Shown here in pieces: positions 8,451 to 17,191 of a stretch of 49,638 nt of DNA (within the stretch, counting starts at the first letter, position 1; every line of letters begins with the position of its first letter). The stretch comes from CAZNMF01 sp035547155 (GTDB lineage: Bacteria; Acidobacteriota; Vicinamibacteria; Vicinamibacterales; SCN-69-37), in assembly GCA_035547155.1 (NCBI GenBank), contig DASZVJ010000131.1, forward strand, positions 1-49,638, written 5' to 3'. Under the pieces are notes generated by a model, which saw nothing but the letters and a program-made list of their open reading frames with translations, was not told where the DNA came from and searched no databases. A program made the position numbers and the translations under genes.

Positions 8451-9890
8451 CTATTGGCCGGTTCCGATCGTCCACTGCAGCGCGACCTGCGCGGAACCCG
8501 GAAACGCTTCGCGGGTGCGCCGAGTGCCTCGCATGAACCAGATATCCAGCTGACCGGTCTGCAAGTTCTGCCAGACCAGATCGGCGTAGCCGTCGCGATC
8601 GTAGTCGGCCACGCTGCGAAGCCGCCACGCGGTATCCATGCGGCTGGGGCTCAACGACGCGCTTCGAACGAACGAGAGACCGTTCATGTACCAGACGGCG
8701 AGATCGCCCGTCGCGGTGTTCTGCCAGACGATGTCCGTATCGCCGTCCCGATCGATGTCGCCGAGCCCGCCGACGCGCCAGTTCGATCCGATACTGGATG
8801 GATTCACATAGCCGCCGCCGGCGAATGCCGCACCATTCAGGTACCAGACGTAGAGCTCACTGGTGGCGCGATTCTTCCACAGAATGTCCGGCTTCCCGTC
8901 CCCGTTGAAGTCCGCCGTCCCGGCGACGCGCCAGTCCGTCGCAGCCGATTGGGGCTGGACGCCTTTGATGAGCGTGAGCCCGTTCAGCAACCAGACATAC
9001 AACTGCCCATTGCCGGCGTGCTGCCAGAGGAGGTCCGTCCGGCCGTCACCATCGAAATCGTTCGCACCAACGATGCGCCAATCCGCCTGCACGACGCTCG
9101 GGGTCATCGGTGCGCTGTCGACCAGGGTGCTGCCACCGCGTAGGAACCAGGTGTACAGGTCGCCGGACGTGCTCTCGAAAATCAGATCTGGATAACCGTC
9201 GCCGTTGAAGTCGCCGACGACGCCATTGCCGCGGTTGCCAACCGAGACCACGACCGGGGCCGACATGGCCGTGTTGCCCGACGCGTCACGTGCGAACGCC
9301 TGGAGCGTGTGCGTACCGTTGGCGGCCGTCATGGTGTCCCACGTGACGGCATACGGGCTCGTCGTGTCTTCGGCGCCGAGCGTGACGCCGTCGATCGTGA
9401 ACCACACGCTCGAGACGCCGACGTTGTCCGACGCCGATGCCGTCAACGTCACCGTGCCCGAAATCGAGGATGGTGGCGCGAACGACACCGAGGGAGCGGT
9501 CGTGTCGCCGGTCGCGTTGCGCACGGTGACGAGCACGGGCGTCGACGTCACGATGTTGCCGACGCTGTCGCGGCCGATCGCGGTCAACGTCTTCACGCCG
9601 TCGGACACGTTGCGTGTGTCCCAGGTAATCGAGCACGCTCCCGTCGTGATCTCCGGAGCGAGGTCGACGCCAGACGCCTGAAAGCGGACGCCGGCCAGAC
9701 CCGCGGTGTCCGCCACCGCCGACACGTTGACCACGCCGCTCAGCACTTGCCCATTGGCGATCGTCAGGATGAGATTCGGTAGGAGCGCCGCTCCGGTCAC
9801 GACCGCCCATGTCGCCGCCAGCCCGAATGCCGTTCCGGCAAACAGCGGCAACCACGAGCGAAATTGAGCGGTCCTTGCGAGAGTCAGCAT
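8451..9890 (-). CDS. Secreted Ig-like and FG-GAP/VCBS repeat protein, shorter paralogue
   Basis: This 479-residue protein starts at 9890 (MLTLARTAQFRSW) behind AGGTGAGG. An N-terminal membrane/signal segment (about residues 15-35) is followed by two Ig-like domains; the second begins DTTAPSVSFAPP and ends FARDASGNTAM. Five repeats of about 50 residues make up the rest, each with a Ca-type loop (DFNGDGYPD, DFDGDGRTD, DFNGDGKPD, DIDRDGDTD, DYDRDGYAD), then LLWQ and YVWYLNG, as in FG-GAP/VCBS beta-propeller proteins. Such proteins are usually surface-bound or secreted and mediate adhesion or glycan contact. A larger paralogue lies immediately upstream, transcribed in the same direction. A sigma-54 type promoter lies 70-85 bp upstream. 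Confidence 0.85.
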   Translation of the reverse strand: MLTLARTAQFRSWLPLFAGTAFGLAATWAVVTGAALLPNLILTIANGQVLSGVVNVSAVADTAGLAGVRFQASGVDLAPEITTGACSITWDTRNVSDGVKTLTAIGRDSVGNIVTSTPVLVTVRNATGDTTAPSVSFAPPSSISGTVTLTASASDNVGVSSVWFTIDGVTLGAEDTTSPYAVTWDTMTAANGTHTLQAFARDASGNTAMSAPVVVSVGNRGNGVVGDFNGDGYPDLIFESTSGDLYTWFLRGGSTLVDSAPMTPSVVQADWRIVGANDFDGDGRTDLLWQHAGNGQLYVWLLNGLTLIKGVQPQSAATDWRVAGTADFNGDGKPDILWKNRATSELYVWYLNGAAFAGGGYVNPSSIGSNWRVGGLGDIDRDGDTDIVWQNTATGDLAVWYMNGLSFVRSASLSPSRMDTAWRLRSVADYDRDGYADLVWQNLQTGQLDIWFMRGTRRTREAFPGSAQVALQWTIGTGQ

Positions 9891-9959
9891 TGCCTCACCT
9901 GACTGACTCTTCACAGGGGCAGAGAATAGTACGACCCTGGGGAGTCGGCGCGCCGTCAC

Positions 9960-9975
9960 TGCAAGGCAAATGCCA
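9960..9975 (-). promoter_or_regulatory. Sigma-54 type (-24/-12) promoter of the shorter Ig/VCBS gene
   Basis: The minus strand reads TGGCATTTGCCTTGCA. This matches TGGCAC-N5-TTGCA with one change and has the required GG-N10-GC spacing. It would start transcription about 58 bp upstream of the ATG at 9890. The same kind of element precedes the larger paralogue, which raises confidence. No adjacent enhancer-binding protein gene is seen. Confidence 0.65.
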
Positions 9976-10164
9976 CGCTCAGGCCGGCAAGATTTATGCT
10001 ACATGTTTCCCGTAACCGACTGATTCAAAAGTGAAAGCTGCGATGTGTTGGCCATTCGACAAGCTGTCGACGAAATGGACCAATGGCATTTTGGGACCGC
10101 ACAGAGCACTTCTTACCGTCGTGATCCGGCGGCAACGCTGTCGATGGGCCGACACACGGAACGG

Positions 10165-12489
10165 TCATCGTCCGCCGACGATTTGCCAAATCGTGTCGAT
10201 CTGGTTCGACGTGACATACGCGCCGCGCACCATCGTCGTCCCGTTCATGTACCAGACGTAGACCTGTCCCGTGATGCTTTGCCACACGATGTCGACGTCG
10301 CCATCGTGGTCGAAGTCGGCAACGGCCTTGACGTGCCAGATCGGCTGGACCGTCGCAGGCGTCACGTAGGTCGAGCGCACGAGCGAGGCGCCGTTCATGA
10401 ACCAGACGACCAACGTGCCGCTCGTGAAGTCCTGCCAGATGAGGTCGGTCTGACCGTCACGATCGAAATCCGCCGCCCCCACGATCGTCCATGAGGGATT
10501 GACGCGCCCGGGCGATATGGGCTGGCTGCTTCGCAGCGTTGCGCCATTCATGAACCACACGCGCAGATCGCCCGTCTGCGGCTGCTGCCAGACGATATCG
10601 GCATCGCCGTCGCCGTCCAGGTCCGCCGTCGTTGCGACGCGCCATCCGGTGAGCCCGGCCGGCGGCTGCAGCCCGTTCGACAGGGCCGTGTGATTCATGA
10701 GCCAGATATACAGCTGGCCGCTGACGCTGTTCTGCCAGAGCAGATCGTTGACACTGTCGCCGTCGAAGTCGTCGATGCTCACGATGCGCCATGTCGGATC
10801 GACCGCGCCCGGCGTCAGCGAGCTTTCCGCGGTGACGAGGCCGTTGTTCATCTTCCAGTACTGCAGACGACCGCTAGCGTCTTCCCACACCAGATCGGGC
10901 ACGCCGTCGCCGTCGAGATCGCCCGGCGTGGCGCGGGCCTTGACCTTGACCGTCACGGACGATGACGTTCGCCGATTCCCTGCCGCGTCTCGTGCAATCG
11001 CCGTCAAGGCGTACGAGCCCGACGTCAGGCCCTTGACCGGCCAGGTCTGTCGATAGGGCGTGGTCGTCACTTCGGTCCCGACATTGGCGCCGTTGACCTG
11101 GAACTGGACGCCCACGACGCTGGTGTTGTCCGATGCGGACGCTTCCAGCAACACATCGCCGCTCACCGTCGCGCCGCCGGTCGGTTTCGTGAGTGTCACC
11201 GTCGGGGCAATTGCGTCAGCCGCAATGTTCTTGACGATCACGGTCACGGTCGACGTCGTCGAGTTGCCAGCCGCATCGCGTGCGATGGCGCGGAGCGTAT
11301 GCGAACCGTTCGACGCACCGGTCGTCGACCACGTCGTCGAATACGGCGACCTCGTGTCCGGCGATCCCAAGCTCGCGCCGTCCACCGTGAACTGCACGCT
11401 CGTCACGCCGACGTTATCGCTCGCCGTGGCCCGCACCGTGATGCCGCCGCTCACGGTGGCGCCATTGTCGGGCGACGAGATGGTGACCGTCGGCGCGGTC
11501 GTATCTGCGGAGACGTTGTTGACGGTGATCGTGACGGTTGCGGAGCTTCCGGTATTGCCCGCGGCATCGCGCGCGACGGCGCGAAGCGTATGCGAGCCGT
11601 TCGACGTGCCGGTCGTCGACCAGCTGATCGAATAGGGCGACGTCGTGTCCGGCGATCCCAGATTCGCGCCGTCCAACGTGAGCTGCACGCTCGTCACGCC
11701 GACATTGTCCGTGGCGCTCGCGGTGATCGTGACGGTACCGCTCACCTTCGCGCCGGCGGTGGGAGCCGTGATGGCGACCGTCGGCGCCGTCGTATCCGCC
11801 ACGGCGTTGTTGACGGTGATCGTGACCGTCGACGAGCTTCCGGTATTGCCTGCCGCGTCACGCGCCATCGCGCGAATCGTGTGCGTGCCGTTCGGCACGG
11901 TGGTGCTGTTCCAGGAGACTTGATACGGCGCGGTCGTGTCCTCCGCGCCAATCGTCGAGCCATCGACCGTGAACCAGACGCTCGTCACGCCGACATCGTC
12001 GTTCGCTGTTGCGCTGAGGGTGATCGTACCAGCGACGCTGGCAGCCGCGGCTGGAGACGTGATCGTGACCGTCGGCGCCGTCGTGTCCGCGGCGGGCGCG
12101 TTTTGGACGTTCACGAGAATGGGTGTGGCGTCGACGACGTTGCCTGCGCTGTCCTTGCCGACGGCCGACACGGTGCGGATGCCGTTCGAGAGCGTGCGCG
12201 TGTCCCACGAGACCGCGCATGCGCCGGTGGTGATCTCCGGTCCGACGTTCGCGCCGGACACCTGGAACTGAAGGCTTGCCAGGCCGGCCGCATCAGCTTG
12301 CGCACCGAGCGAGACCACACCGCTGACCGTTGCGCCGTCGCTGATGCCGATGAGCGAGAGAGTCGGAAGAAGCGCAGCGGCCTGAATCGTCGTCCACCAC
12401 GTCACGGCGAGACCGATCCCGATGCCCGCGGCAAACGACAGCGAACGACGCGACGACGCGAAGAAACGATGCATCAGACACCCATGCAT
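10165..12489 (-). CDS. Secreted Ig-like and FG-GAP/VCBS repeat protein, longer paralogue
   Basis: This 774-residue protein starts at the ATG at 12489, with GGAG 6 nt upstream; MHRFFASSRRSL five residues on is an alternative start. A hydrophobic segment (SFAAGIGIGLAVTWW) acts as signal or anchor. One divergent Ig-like domain (with ITTGACAVSWDTR) is followed by four closely related ones, each starting (T)APTVTI or similar and ending ARDAAGN. Five FG-GAP/VCBS-like repeats follow with acidic loops (DLDGDGVPD, DFDGDSVND, DLDGDGDAD, DFDRDGQTD, DFDHDGDVD) and W-rich strands. The second loop, with S and N, is partly degenerate. It differs from its neighbour mainly by two to three extra Ig domains. 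Surface adhesion or glycan binding is likely, but the target is unknown. Confidence 0.86.
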   Translation of the reverse strand: MHGCLMHRFFASSRRSLSFAAGIGIGLAVTWWTTIQAAALLPTLSLIGISDGATVSGVVSLGAQADAAGLASLQFQVSGANVGPEITTGACAVSWDTRTLSNGIRTVSAVGKDSAGNVVDATPILVNVQNAPAADTTAPTVTITSPAAAASVAGTITLSATANDDVGVTSVWFTVDGSTIGAEDTTAPYQVSWNSTTVPNGTHTIRAMARDAAGNTGSSSTVTITVNNAVADTTAPTVAITAPTAGAKVSGTVTITASATDNVGVTSVQLTLDGANLGSPDTTSPYSISWSTTGTSNGSHTLRAVARDAAGNTGSSATVTITVNNVSADTTAPTVTISSPDNGATVSGGITVRATASDNVGVTSVQFTVDGASLGSPDTRSPYSTTWSTTGASNGSHTLRAIARDAAGNSTTSTVTVIVKNIAADAIAPTVTLTKPTGGATVSGDVLLEASASDNTSVVGVQFQVNGANVGTEVTTTPYRQTWPVKGLTSGSYALTAIARDAAGNRRTSSSVTVKVKARATPGDLDGDGVPDLVWEDASGRLQYWKMNNGLVTAESSLTPGAVDPTWRIVSIDDFDGDSVNDLLWQNSVSGQLYIWLMNHTALSNGLQPPAGLTGWRVATTADLDGDGDADIVWQQPQTGDLRVWFMNGATLRSSQPISPGRVNPSWTIVGAADFDRDGQTDLIWQDFTSGTLVVWFMNGASLVRSTYVTPATVQPIWHVKAVADFDHDGDVDIVWQSITGQVYVWYMNGTTMVRGAYVTSNQIDTIWQIVGGR
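10950..12100 (-). repeat. Tandem Ig-domain coding repeats (four units, about 280 bp each)
   Basis: Four consecutive Ig-like units inside the longer paralogue are clearly related at DNA level. For example, the unit ends around 11540 and 11840 share long runs such as GAGCTTCCGGTATTGCC, and the starts around 11390 and 11690 share CTGCACGCTCGTCACGCCGAC. The likeness is greater between the inner units than to the flanking divergent one, pointing to recent internal duplication. Copy number may therefore vary between strains. Confidence 0.7.
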
Positions 12490-12540
12490 CCAGAACTCCG
12501 ACGGGGAGGGGCGTCGAGCCGGACGGTCGCCGCGCCGTTG

Positions 12541-12556
12541 TGCAACGGCGGTGCCA
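12541..12556 (-). promoter_or_regulatory. Consensus sigma-54 promoter of the longer Ig/VCBS gene
   Basis: The minus strand reads TGGCACCGCCGTTGCA, a perfect match to TGGCAC-N5-TTGCA. Transcription would begin near 12529, about 40 bp upstream of the ATG at 12489. The rest of the 290-bp gap to the divergent sigma/PheS gene shows no other gene. Confidence 0.75.
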
Positions 12557-12779
12557 CACGAATGCACGCGTGAGACGAACGAGTTTTTCTAGGAAATTCG
12601 CGCGGATCGTGTGAGCGGAAAAATCTGTACGCGATCGGACGCCGCAGGACTTCGGTGGCGCGTTACGAATCTGCTGGCGAGCGGCGTGATTTTGATCGCC
12701 GCGCACGGCACGCGCGACGGCCGGCGGCGTGTCACACTCGCCGAGTCCCCGTGTCCTTCCTGCAGAGAGCCGTGAACGA

Positions 12780-14039
12780 ATGGACGACCTGACCGATCTT
12801 GTCGTGCGATCGCGTGCGGGCGATCTCGAGGCCTACGGACGGCTGGTCGAGCGCACGCAACGGATGGCGCAGGCCGTCGCATTCGGTGTGCTTCGTGACG
12901 CGAGCCTCGCCGAAGACGCCGCACAGGAGGCCTACGTCAGAGCCTTTCGGCGCCTCGGCGACATCCAGGATTCTGCCGCGTTTCCCGGATGGCTGCGCCG
13001 GATCGTCGTCACCGTGGCCCTGAACGCGCGTCGCGCGCGCCGGCACACGTGGCTCTGTCTGGACGACATTGCTGACGTGCCGGTCCTCGACGAAGCGGAA
13101 ACGGTGTGGTCGGAGCAGCAGCGCGCACGGCTGGCGTCGGCGCTGCTCACGCTGACGCCGGACGATCGGCGGCTCTGCGACCGGCGCTATCACGGCCACT
13201 GGAGCGTGGCGCGGCTCGCGCGCGACGCGGGCGTCGACGAGCCGGCCATGCGCAAACGCCTGCAGCGTGTCCGCGACAGACTGCGGAAGGAGATCGAGAT
13301 GAGCGAACAACGTGCACTGGGATCGGCGCCTGTCCGGCCGGACTTCCCCGCCCGGATCGTCGAGCTGCTGGCGCGCCCACGCCTGAACGATCTGCCCGAG
13401 AATCCCGTCGGCCAGGTGCTCGCGACGCTGCGCCGCTTTCACGCCGACTTCGACGAGATCGATCTGCCCGAGATCGTCGACTTCGAGACGGCACGCGAGA
13501 CGATCGGCGACGATGCGCTCTACGTCGATCCGGCGGAGCTGCATCGCGTCGACGCGCGACGCATCCTCCGTTACGACTTGACCTTGCCGTTGCTGACCAC
13601 GGTTCGCTTCGACGGACGCCCGCTGCGTCTATGGGCCACCGGCAAGGCCTATCGGCAGGGACGAGTCGATGCCACGCACCTCGAAGCGTTCCACCAAGCC
13701 GAGGTGCTATACGCCGACGAGCGGCGCCGACTCGATCCGTGGCGCGTGACCGCGCGCGTGCTCGAAACCGTCGACGCCCTGCTGCCCGGCCGCGCCGTGA
13801 AGATCGTGCCGACGACGTACACGATGTGCAGCCAGGCGTGGGAGCTCGAGATCGACGATCACCGTGCGTGGTTCGAGGTGCTCGCGTGGGGCGTGTTCAC
13901 GGACAAGATCGTCCGGCACCTGGGCGGCGATCCTGCGATCCACACCGCAATTGGCTTTGGCTGCGGACTCGAACGGCTGGCGATGCTGCGATTCGGCATT
14001 GACGACATCCGCAAGATCGAATCCGCGCGCGTCGCGTAG
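12780..14039 (+). CDS. ECF-type sigma factor fused to a PheS-like aminoacyl-tRNA synthetase core
   Basis: This 419-residue protein is encoded in one uninterrupted frame. Residues about 6-85 are sigma region 2 (VVRSRAGDLEAYGRLV, LAEDAAQEAYVRAFRRL, FPGWLRRIVVTVALN); about 116-173 are region 4 (LTPDDRRLC, WSVARLARDAGVDEPAMRKRLQRV). After a linker, residues about 215-419 match the class II catalytic core of PheRS alpha: motif 2 GKAYRQGRVDATHLEAFHQAE and motif 3 GFGCGLERLAMLRFGIDDIR. Both ATP-contacting arginines (Arg292 in AYRQ, Arg399 in GLERL) are kept. The first strand of motif 2, LRYDLTLPL, looks more like HisRS than like the THTS of PheS. The tRNA-binding N-terminal coiled coil of PheS is absent, so it is unlikely to be a normal synthetase. 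A sensory role is inferred. The ATG at 12780 gives a normal sigma N-terminus; a GTG at 12729 is possible. Confidence 0.88.
   Translation: MDDLTDLVVRSRAGDLEAYGRLVERTQRMAQAVAFGVLRDASLAEDAAQEAYVRAFRRLGDIQDSAAFPGWLRRIVVTVALNARRARRHTWLCLDDIADVPVLDEAETVWSEQQRARLASALLTLTPDDRRLCDRRYHGHWSVARLARDAGVDEPAMRKRLQRVRDRLRKEIEMSEQRALGSAPVRPDFPARIVELLARPRLNDLPENPVGQVLATLRRFHADFDEIDLPEIVDFETARETIGDDALYVDPAELHRVDARRILRYDLTLPLLTTVRFDGRPLRLWATGKAYRQGRVDATHLEAFHQAEVLYADERRRLDPWRVTARVLETVDALLPGRAVKIVPTTYTMCSQAWELEIDDHRAWFEVLAWGVFTDKIVRHLGGDPAIHTAIGFGCGLERLAMLRFGIDDIRKIESARVA
13287..13301 (+). promoter_or_regulatory. Internal ribosome binding site and ATG at the sigma/PheS-like junction
   Basis: Within the fusion gene, AAGGAG (13287-13292), a 6-nt spacer and an in-frame ATG (13299) lie exactly between the end of sigma region 4 (LRKEIE) and the PheS-like part (MSEQRALGSAPV). 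Translation from here would give a separate PheS-like protein of 246 residues. It may be a chance product of codons for KEIEM, or a remnant of two once separate genes. Confidence 0.45.
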
Positions 14040-14055
14040 GTGCAGCCGTTCACCG

Positions 14056-16821
14056 CTACTCCGTCCGCATCGCCTCGGTGGGATCGATCCGTCGCGCGCG
14101 GATGGCGGGAATCACGCTCGCACACGCGGCGACCGCCATGAGGGTTACGGTGACGACCGCGAAGACCGCCGGATCGTGCGCCGACGTGTCGAACAGCAAC
14201 GGCTCGAGGAATCGCGACGCCAGCAGCGCCAACCCGAAGCCGATGACGATGCCGCCGATCGCGAGGGCAAGACCGCTGCGGACGACGAGGCGCACGATGT
14301 CGGCTGAGCGCGCGCCGAGCGCGACGCGGATGCCGATCTCATGCGCGCGGTGCGTGACGAAGTACGCCATCACGCTGTAGAGGCCAACCGCAGCCACGAC
14401 GAGCGCCAGCACACCCATCACGCTGAACATCGTCGCGCCGAGCGTCCACGGGCGGATTTGCGGCTCGACGCGATCCTGGAGCAACGCGGCGTCGACGAAC
14501 GTGATCGTCGGATCCAGAGCGACGAGCTCCTGTCTTACGGCTGAGAGCACGCGCGATGCGTCGCCGCGTGGACGGACGAGCAACGTCACGCCGCCGAGCC
14601 GCGTTTCCTGACCCAATGGAATGTAGAACGACATCGACGGCTTCTCGCGAAGCAGGAAATGGTGGGCGTCGGCCGCGATGCCGACGATGTCGGCGCACGG
14701 ATCGCCGTCGGCTCGGAAGCACTTGCCGAGGGCATCTTCGTTTGGCCACAGCATCGCAGCCATCGTCTCGTTGACAATCGCGACGGGCGCACTACCGTGG
14801 CGATCGGCAGCGGTGAATGCACGGCCTCGGACGATGCGCGTGCCGACCGTTCTGAAGTAATCAGCCGTGACCACGTTGACGAACGCGCCGCTATTGGTCA
14901 GCTCCGGCGGCAACGTGCGTCCTGGGATGTCGATCGGCTGCGACATGCCGACTGAAAATGCCAATCCGATCGTCAGACTTGCCGCGTCCACATCAGATCG
15001 CTGTCGCAGACGTTCGAGCACTGACGGATAGAACGCGGCGCGCCGTGCCCTCTCACGTGTGCGCTCGGCCTGATCGGTCGTGTCGATGTCGCCGCGCCGT
15101 ACGGAAAACGTCAGGATCTGATCGGGTTGCAGGCCGAGATCCAGCGCACGCACATGCCGAAGGCTCGCGACGAAGAGACCTGAGCCGACGAGCAGCAATG
15201 CGCACAGCGCGGCTTGCACGACCGTGAGCGTCGATCGCAGACGGCCGAGGCGGACGCCGCCATCCCGTACGCCGGCCTTCAGCGACGAAGACACGTCCAA
15301 CGCGCCTGCGCGAAATGCCGGCAATACGCCAATCAACACTGCGGTCGCCATCGACGCTGTGGCGCAGACGAGAAACATGCGCACGTTGATCGGGCTGCCA
15401 GGCCATTCGATCGCGCGCAGCAGATACGACCGCATGAATGTACCGACGACATATGCGATGCCGAGCCCGACCAGCCCGCCAATCGCGGCGAGTGCGGATG
15501 TCTCGATCAACAGCAGCCGTGCAAGCCGTCCGCCTCCCGCACCCAGAGCCATGCGCACGGCGAGCTCACGCCGGCGCCGCACGCCGCGCGCGAGCGCAAG
15601 ATTGACGACATTGGCGCATGCGACGAGCAGAACGATGGCGGTGACGGCCAGGAGCCACGTGCTCACGCGCGATTCCAGAGAAACGGCGCCATCCCGGTCG
15701 GATAGAAGGGGCCGGACGTGCAACTCACCGGCCCATCCCGCACCGCCACCTGCGTGCGCGTGCGCGTAGATAGCGGTGGCCTCGGCGTCGGCCTGAGCAT
15801 CGGAAATGCCCGGCTTGATGCGGACCACGATCGAGAGCCAGGTAGCATTCGCACTCCTCGTCCAGTTCTCGCGTATCGGACGAAACGCCGGCAGGCTTTC
15901 GGGCAACCAGACGTCGATGCGCGACAGATCCGCGCCGGTGAAGCCGCGCGGCGCGACGCCGACGATCGCGTACGTCTCATCGTCGATGACGACGGGCGCG
16001 CCAATGACGTCCCCTCGCCCGCCGAAATCGCGCTGCCACAGCCCGTAGCCAATGACGGCCACCTTCGCGGGGTTTGCCGTATCGTCGTCGCGCTCGTCGT
16101 AGAACCGGCCTAGCGCGGGCGTGACGCCCAGCAACGGAAATAGACTGGCGGTCGCTGACGCGCGATTGACGTACCGCGCAGCGCTCCCCCGGCCCAGCAC
16201 GGCATTGTCCTCGTAGAACTGGTACGCGGCGACAGCCTCGAACGAATGGGCCTGCGTTCGCAGAGCGTCATAGGTGACATAGCCGAATGTGCCGCCGCGC
16301 TGTACGTCCGAGCCCGGCCGCTGCACGATGCTCTGCATGCGCCGCACGCGCGCGCTGTCATGCACGTGCTCGGGCCCGCGCAGCAACAGCCGATCCGCGA
16401 CGCCGAACATCGCCGTGTTGACGCCGATGCCGAGCGCGAGCGTGACGATGACCGCCAGGCTGAAGAGCGGCTCGCGCGCGAGACTGCGCGCGCCGTGACG
16501 GACGTCCTGCCAGATGTCCCGCATCCAGATCCGCATGACGACGCGCTCCCTTTGTAAGACTTGCGTCGATGACGTGATGACGCGATCGCCGGTCGTGGCC
16601 CGCGCGACACGTAGTCCCGCGACGGCGTCGACGATGGCCGTCACGCTCGCGCGCGCAGCGGCTGGCCAGCCCTGCGCGGCCGCGGCGCGCACGTCCTCGG
16701 CGGCCTCGTCGAGGATCGCCGCCCCGAAGCGCTGGCGGAACGCACGCGGATGCGCGAGCAGCACGACGCGGACCAGGCCGCGAACGGTCGCGACGATGAC
16801 GGCCATGCCGCGCGGGCTCAT
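14056..16821 (-). CDS. ADOP-type FtsX/MacB permease
   Basis: This 921-residue protein has the layout of acidobacterial duplicated orphan permeases. A cytoplasmic N-terminal prefix of about 95 residues is followed by DIWQDVRHGARSLAREPLFSLAVIVTLALGIGVNTAMFG (first helix, MacB periplasmic core start), a long periplasmic domain, the FtsX triplet (TWLLAVTAIVLLVACANVVNLALAR), a second periplasmic core and a second FtsX triplet ending IPAIRARRIDPTEAMRTE. Such permeases work with MacB-like ATPases in export or mechanotransmission, but none is encoded here. The ATG overlaps the padR stop codon by 4 bp (ATGA), which signals translational coupling. It converges on the sigma/PheS gene with a gap of 16 bp. 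Confidence 0.9.
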   Translation of the reverse strand: MSPRGMAVIVATVRGLVRVVLLAHPRAFRQRFGAAILDEAAEDVRAAAAQGWPAAARASVTAIVDAVAGLRVARATTGDRVITSSTQVLQRERVVMRIWMRDIWQDVRHGARSLAREPLFSLAVIVTLALGIGVNTAMFGVADRLLLRGPEHVHDSARVRRMQSIVQRPGSDVQRGGTFGYVTYDALRTQAHSFEAVAAYQFYEDNAVLGRGSAARYVNRASATASLFPLLGVTPALGRFYDERDDDTANPAKVAVIGYGLWQRDFGGRGDVIGAPVVIDDETYAIVGVAPRGFTGADLSRIDVWLPESLPAFRPIRENWTRSANATWLSIVVRIKPGISDAQADAEATAIYAHAHAGGGAGWAGELHVRPLLSDRDGAVSLESRVSTWLLAVTAIVLLVACANVVNLALARGVRRRRELAVRMALGAGGGRLARLLLIETSALAAIGGLVGLGIAYVVGTFMRSYLLRAIEWPGSPINVRMFLVCATASMATAVLIGVLPAFRAGALDVSSSLKAGVRDGGVRLGRLRSTLTVVQAALCALLLVGSGLFVASLRHVRALDLGLQPDQILTFSVRRGDIDTTDQAERTRERARRAAFYPSVLERLRQRSDVDAASLTIGLAFSVGMSQPIDIPGRTLPPELTNSGAFVNVVTADYFRTVGTRIVRGRAFTAADRHGSAPVAIVNETMAAMLWPNEDALGKCFRADGDPCADIVGIAADAHHFLLREKPSMSFYIPLGQETRLGGVTLLVRPRGDASRVLSAVRQELVALDPTITFVDAALLQDRVEPQIRPWTLGATMFSVMGVLALVVAAVGLYSVMAYFVTHRAHEIGIRVALGARSADIVRLVVRSGLALAIGGIVIGFGLALLASRFLEPLLFDTSAHDPAVFAVVTVTLMAVAACASVIPAIRARRIDPTEAMRTE

Positions 16822-17162
16822 GACCGTGACGTCGACGAGGCGTAGCGGCGCGGCCGCGCGGCCGCGATCAGGCGCTCGAGCCTCGCGAGCTCGGCCGCGA
16901 GCGCGCGGCGGCCGGCGGCGGTGATTTGGAAATAGCGCCGCCGCTCGTCGTCGTGCTGCGGCGCGGGCCGGCTCTTGCTCTCGGCGATCAAGCCCTCGTC
17001 GAGCAGCTGCCAGACGGTGCGATAGAGCGACGTCGCGCCCGGGGCGACATCGCCACCGGATCGCTCTTTGACGTCTTTCTTGAGGCTGTACCCGTGCCGG
17101 TCGGCCTCGGCGAGGCTCGACAGCACGAGCACGGCGACCGCAGACAGCGGTTTCGTCGGCAT
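16818..17162 (-). CDS. PadR family transcriptional regulator
   Basis: This 114-residue protein has the PadR winged helix: SAVAVLVLSSLAEADRHGYSLKKDVKERSGGDVAPGATSLYRTVWQLLDEGLIAESK, then the wing DDERRRYFQITAAGRRALAAELARLERLIAAA. GAGGTAGA lies about 12 nt before the ATG at 17162. PadR proteins bind short palindromes and often repress their own operon. A perfect 7+5+7 palindrome lies 30 bp upstream of the start. The overlap with the downstream permease gene shows that the pair is one unit, a combination typical of ADOP loci. Confidence 0.9.
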   Translation of the reverse strand: MPTKPLSAVAVLVLSSLAEADRHGYSLKKDVKERSGGDVAPGATSLYRTVWQLLDEGLIAESKSRPAPQHDDERRRYFQITAAGRRALAAELARLERLIAAARPRRYASSTSRS

Positions 17163-17191
17163 GGCGCCGAGTCTACCTCAAACGGAACTAC

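Noticed and set aside
9960..10060. A cyclic di-GMP riboswitch upstream of the shorter Ig/VCBS gene
   Set aside because: Some short matches were seen, but the required paired helices could not be drawn, and the sigma-54 promoter explains the conserved bases.
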